This document shows, piece by piece, positions 41,665 to 44,289 of a stretch of 44,289 nt of DNA. A program made the translations under genes and the position numbers. Origin of the DNA: CAYLMG01 sp964464635 (GTDB lineage Bacteria; Planctomycetota; Phycisphaerae; Sedimentisphaerales; Anaerobacaceae); the NCBI GenBank assembly GCA_964464635.1, contig CAYXGT010000012.1, forward strand, positions 1 through 44,289, read 5' to 3'. The stretch's first letter is position 1. Every line of letters begins with the position of its first letter. The notes below the pieces were generated by a model that worked only from the letters and a program-made list of their open reading frames with translations, was not told where the DNA came from and did not search any database.

Positions 41665-43422
41665 ATGGCAAAGAAAAATGAAAAGAAGGAAAATAAAGTA
41701 AACAAAGCCGACGAGACTGAGGCTTCAAAGCCAGCCCCTGCCCCCATCAGGCAGGGCACTATCGAGCAACAGACAAAGCTGATTATAGAAAAGGGCAAGA
41801 AGAAGGGCTTTTTAACTTATGATGAGATAAACGATGACCTGCCTGATGAAGCCGTCAGTCCCTCTCGCCTTGACAGCCTGCTGGCAACTCTCGAGGAAAT
41901 GGGCATTAGCCTTCTTGACGAAGCCGAAGTCGAAAAAGACAAGGAAGAGGTTTTCGAGGCACCCGAAGAAGAGCATGCCGATGAAACCCAGCTCGAAGAG
42001 GATAAAATCCTCGAAAAGCAGCTCGTCGGTGCCGAAGTCGCCCGCCGAACAGACGATCCAATTCGGATGTATTTGACCCAGATGGGTGAGATTCCGCTGC
42101 TGACGCGGAGGCAGGAGATTGAGCTGGCCAGGAAGATTGAGCTTTCGAGGATGGCGTTCAGGCGGAAGATGCTGGAGAGCGATTACTGTGCGAAGAACGC
42201 CATCGGACTGCTCGAGCAGGTTCAGGACGGGGCGCTCTCGTTCGACAGGACGATGAAAATAAGCACGGCTGATAACCTGATTCGAGCGGTAATCAAGAGA
42301 CGGCTGCCGATTAATCTGCAGACGGCAAACAGGCTGCTGGAAATCAACCGCGAGCTTTTCGATAAGTTTACGGCAATCGATGATATCGAGGCCAAAAAGA
42401 GGCTTGTGAAAAGAATCTCCAGAAATAAACGGAAAGTAGCGACACTTCTGGAAGAGCTGAGCCTGCGTACGAGCAGGATACAGGCGATGAAAAATAAGCT
42501 GCACGGTATCAGCCAGAAGATGCACCAGCTTGAGCAGATGATAGGCGAAGGGCCGGACGATAGGATGACGATGGAAGATATCGATGCGGCAGAACAGGAA
42601 TTGAATGGAATGATGGAGCTGGTAGTAGAGACCGCAGGCCAATTGGACAAGAGACTGCGAGCAATCGACAGGATATTCGTACAATACGAGGAGACGAAAC
42701 GAACACTGTCAAGCGCGAACCTGCGATTAGTGGTGTCAATCGCCAAGAAGTACCGCAACCGCGGTCTGAGCTTTCTTGATATAATTCAGGAGGGAAATAC
42801 CGGCCTGATGCGCGCGGTCGATAAGTACGAGTACCGGCGGGGGTATAAGTTCAGTACCTACGCTACGTGGTGGATTCGTCAGGCGATAACGCGGGCAATC
42901 GCAGACCATGCGAGGACGATTCGAATACCGGTCCATATGATAGAGACGATGAGCAGGCTTCGCACAGCCGGCAAGAAGCTGCTGCAGGCATTGGGCAGAG
43001 AGCCGAAGGTGGAAGAGATTGCGGAAGAAGCTAAGATGACCGTTGACGAGACGAGGAGAGTGCTTAAGATTTCGAAGCATCCCATCAGTTTGGACAGGCC
43101 TATAGGTGACAGCGATGACAGCTACTTCGGTGATTTTATCGAGGACGACGGGGCTGATTCGCCGGTTGCATCGGCTTCACAGGAGATGCTCAGGGAAAAG
43201 ATTGAGCAGGTGCTTAATACGCTTTCGTACCGCGAGCGGGAGATTGTTCGGCTGAGGTACGGAATCGGGGACGGCTATACTTATACCCTGGAAGAGGTCG
43301 GCAGGATATTTAAGGTTACGCGCGAGCGGGTCAGGCAGGTCGAGGCCAAGGCTATCAGAAAAATGCAGCACCCGGTCAGGGCCAAGAAGCTTGAAGGATT
43401 TCTCGACCATAAGAGCAGTTAG
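41665..43422 (+). CDS. rpoD: RNA polymerase primary sigma factor (sigma-70)
   Basis: The major housekeeping sigma factor, directing RNA polymerase to -35/-10 promoters. ATG 41665 (585 aa) is preferred over the TTG at 41596, which has no ribosome-binding site and would add 23 atypical residues. A region 1.1-like domain (about 30-90; QTKLIIEKGKKKGFLTYDE) follows a charged N-terminus. Region 1.2 is DPIRMYLTQMGEIPLLTR. A non-conserved region lies in the middle. Regions 2.1-2.4 are NLRLVVSIAKKYRNRGL, FLDIIQEGNTGLMRAVDKYE and FSTYATWWIRQAITRAIAD. Region 4.2 is TLEEVGRIFKVTRERVRQVE. It lies 127 bases after dnaG on the same strand. Confidence 0.95.
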   Translation: MAKKNEKKENKVNKADETEASKPAPAPIRQGTIEQQTKLIIEKGKKKGFLTYDEINDDLPDEAVSPSRLDSLLATLEEMGISLLDEAEVEKDKEEVFEAPEEEHADETQLEEDKILEKQLVGAEVARRTDDPIRMYLTQMGEIPLLTRRQEIELARKIELSRMAFRRKMLESDYCAKNAIGLLEQVQDGALSFDRTMKISTADNLIRAVIKRRLPINLQTANRLLEINRELFDKFTAIDDIEAKKRLVKRISRNKRKVATLLEELSLRTSRIQAMKNKLHGISQKMHQLEQMIGEGPDDRMTMEDIDAAEQELNGMMELVVETAGQLDKRLRAIDRIFVQYEETKRTLSSANLRLVVSIAKKYRNRGLSFLDIIQEGNTGLMRAVDKYEYRRGYKFSTYATWWIRQAITRAIADHARTIRIPVHMIETMSRLRTAGKKLLQALGREPKVEEIAEEAKMTVDETRRVLKISKHPISLDRPIGDSDDSYFGDFIEDDGADSPVASASQEMLREKIEQVLNTLSYREREIVRLRYGIGDGYTYTLEEVGRIFKVTRERVRQVEAKAIRKMQHPVRAKKLEGFLDHKSS

Positions 43423-43734
43423 TATATCTAAAAGATTGAACCGCAAAGTTCGCTGAGAACGCAGAGAATTTTTTTGACGGGATAACAGGATTAATAAAAG
43501 AATTTGATAAACCACGGAGGCCACGGAGAAAGTTTAACCGCGGATACCTTGGGCACAAGTTTCTCTGATTTGATTGATTTTATAACTTCAGTCCCGGGGA
43601 CTCCTTACGGAGCGTAATCATCTTAATCAATGTAACTTGTGCCCAGGGTATCAGTGATAATTTTTAACTGCGGTTAGGCACGGATTAGCTAAGGTGTAAG
43701 AATTCAAACGACGGTAAGCGAAAGGAGAACGAAT
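43423..43734. other. Intergenic with a MITE-like inverted repeat and 'ACCGCAAAG' phrases
   Basis: No gene. It has repeated phrases such as CCGCAAAGTTCGCTGAGAAC, CGCAGAG and CCACGGAGGCCACGGAGAAA, which recur in the last 140 bases of the window, plus the inverted-repeat element at 43543-43652. Confidence 0.6.
43543..43652. repeat. MITE-like inverted repeat, 110 bp
   Basis: Arms of 19 bp: GATACCTTGGGCACAAGTT (43543-43561) and AACTTGTGCCCAGGGTATC (43634-43652), which pair with one mismatch. The 72-bp centre has further complementary stretches (GATTGATT with AATCA) and encodes nothing. Confidence 0.75.
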
Positions 43735-44145
43735 ATGGACATCGAAGAAGTAAAACAATTCGTAAAAAAGGTTGGCTGGGGTTTTTTGGCTACAAGCGAC
43801 GGCCAGAAGGTTGGCGTAAGGCCGATGGGCGGCTTAGCATGGAAGGATAACGAGCTATTATGTGCGACATTCAGCGGCTCCGATAAGGTAGCTCAGCTTG
43901 GAAAAGTCCCTTATGCCGAATATTGTTTCTGTGATTCTGAAGGCAGGCACGTCCGTATTGCAGGCCCTTGTTCTATCAGCACCGACAACGACGAGAAGCT
44001 TTGGCTGTACAAGGCTGTTGCAGGTTTGAAGGATTATATTTCCGACCCCGCTTCGCCGGACTATGTCGTTATAAAAATGACGCCCGACAACATCCGTGCT
44101 ATGGAAACTACCGATATGAAATACTCGCAGGTGGAATTAAAATAA
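43735..44145 (+). CDS. Pyridoxamine 5'-phosphate oxidase-like FMN-binding protein
   Basis: 136 aa with AAAGGAG upstream. The split-barrel pattern is seen: GWGFLATSDGQKVGVRPMGG (first strands and FMN-phosphate contacts), LLCATFSGSDKVAQL, AEYCFCDSEGRHVRIAG and a C-terminal VVIKMTPDNIRAM. These small proteins bind FMN or F420 and reduce or oxidise small molecules or act as stress proteins; the substrate is unknown and it is not a true PdxH. No operon partner. Confidence 0.82.
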   Translation: MDIEEVKQFVKKVGWGFLATSDGQKVGVRPMGGLAWKDNELLCATFSGSDKVAQLGKVPYAEYCFCDSEGRHVRIAGPCSISTDNDEKLWLYKAVAGLKDYISDPASPDYVVIKMTPDNIRAMETTDMKYSQVELK

Positions 44146-44289
44146 TTTGCCACAGAGAAATTTTAGACGCAGATTTACACAGATTAACACGGATTTTTTA
44201 TAACCACAAAGACGCCAAGACACGAAGAAATAATTAATTAGCCACAGAGCGGCTGTGTTAGATTTCAAGTATTTTTTAGAATTTTTCTT
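44146..44289. repeat. Dispersed repeat phrases at the right edge
   Basis: Runs such as GCCACAGAG, CGCAGATTTACACAGATTAA followed by CACGGATTTTT, and CCACAAAGACGCCAAGACAC are low-complexity repeat phrases common in intergenic DNA of Planctomycetes and some Deltaproteobacteria (from memory). They are cut by the window end. Confidence 0.5.

Overview
The window looks like a chromosomal segment of a Gram-negative, Planctomycetota-type bacterium, most likely from the Phycisphaerae. This is inference from gene content. It carries a lipid A Kdo transferase, a TonB-dependent receptor, a PEP-CTERM protein, a dockerin-tailed secreted protein, a TIGR03790-type protein, an oversized signal peptidase I, and AT-leaning intergenic DNA full of short dispersed palindromes. 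No 16S or ribosomal protein gene is present to fix the taxon.

Layout. 1-5000 is a scrambled accessory region. It holds a truncated duplicate of a TlpA-like thioredoxin gene, the 3' stump of an unknown gene, a CobT-like von Willebrand A (vWA) gene broken by a stop and a frame change, three unrecognised or poorly recognised genes, and the fused stumps of a MotA/ExbB-like membrane protein and a flavoprotein Rossmann motif. 5101-8895 is a large secreted GH2 beta-galactosidase. 8957-10635 is an IS3-family element inserted among relics of a second IS3 element, a Sel1 gene and a further gene. 10683-13736 encodes a zinc ribbon/kinase-like/coiled-coil/membrane/Sel1 protein. 14247-14320 is tRNA-Arg(CCG). 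14476-24866 holds a double-retropepsin dockerin protein, an Xaa-Pro aminopeptidase, a sodium:solute symporter with a possible upstream microprotein, Kdo transferase, a TonB receptor and signal peptidase I.

24867-29600 is repeat-rich. It contains a MITE-like palindrome, a PH-like membrane protein, the intact TlpA-like gene with the second copy of the duplication, a VanZ-like protein and a direct repeat of 135 bp period. 29601-32276 encodes a solitary HNH nuclease-STAND ATPase-TPR protein, the best candidate for an undescribed defence or conflict system. 32590-39019 holds a TIGR03790 protein, a KamA-family radical SAM enzyme, a nucleotide-sugar cluster (fcl-gmd plus another epimerase) and the PEP-CTERM protein. 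39597-43422 is the dnaG-rpoD macromolecular-synthesis operon with its promoter and a terminator-like leader hairpin. The end holds a pyridoxamine-phosphate-oxidase-like flavoprotein and further dispersed repeats.

How the parts fit. The 14-25 kb and 32-43 kb parts are ordinary core and envelope functions: LPS, secretion, sugar nucleotides and replication/transcription initiation. The 1-10.6 kb and 25-32 kb parts behave as accessory DNA, and the duplicated TlpA segment links them. No CRISPR array, rRNA, integrase or origin was seen.
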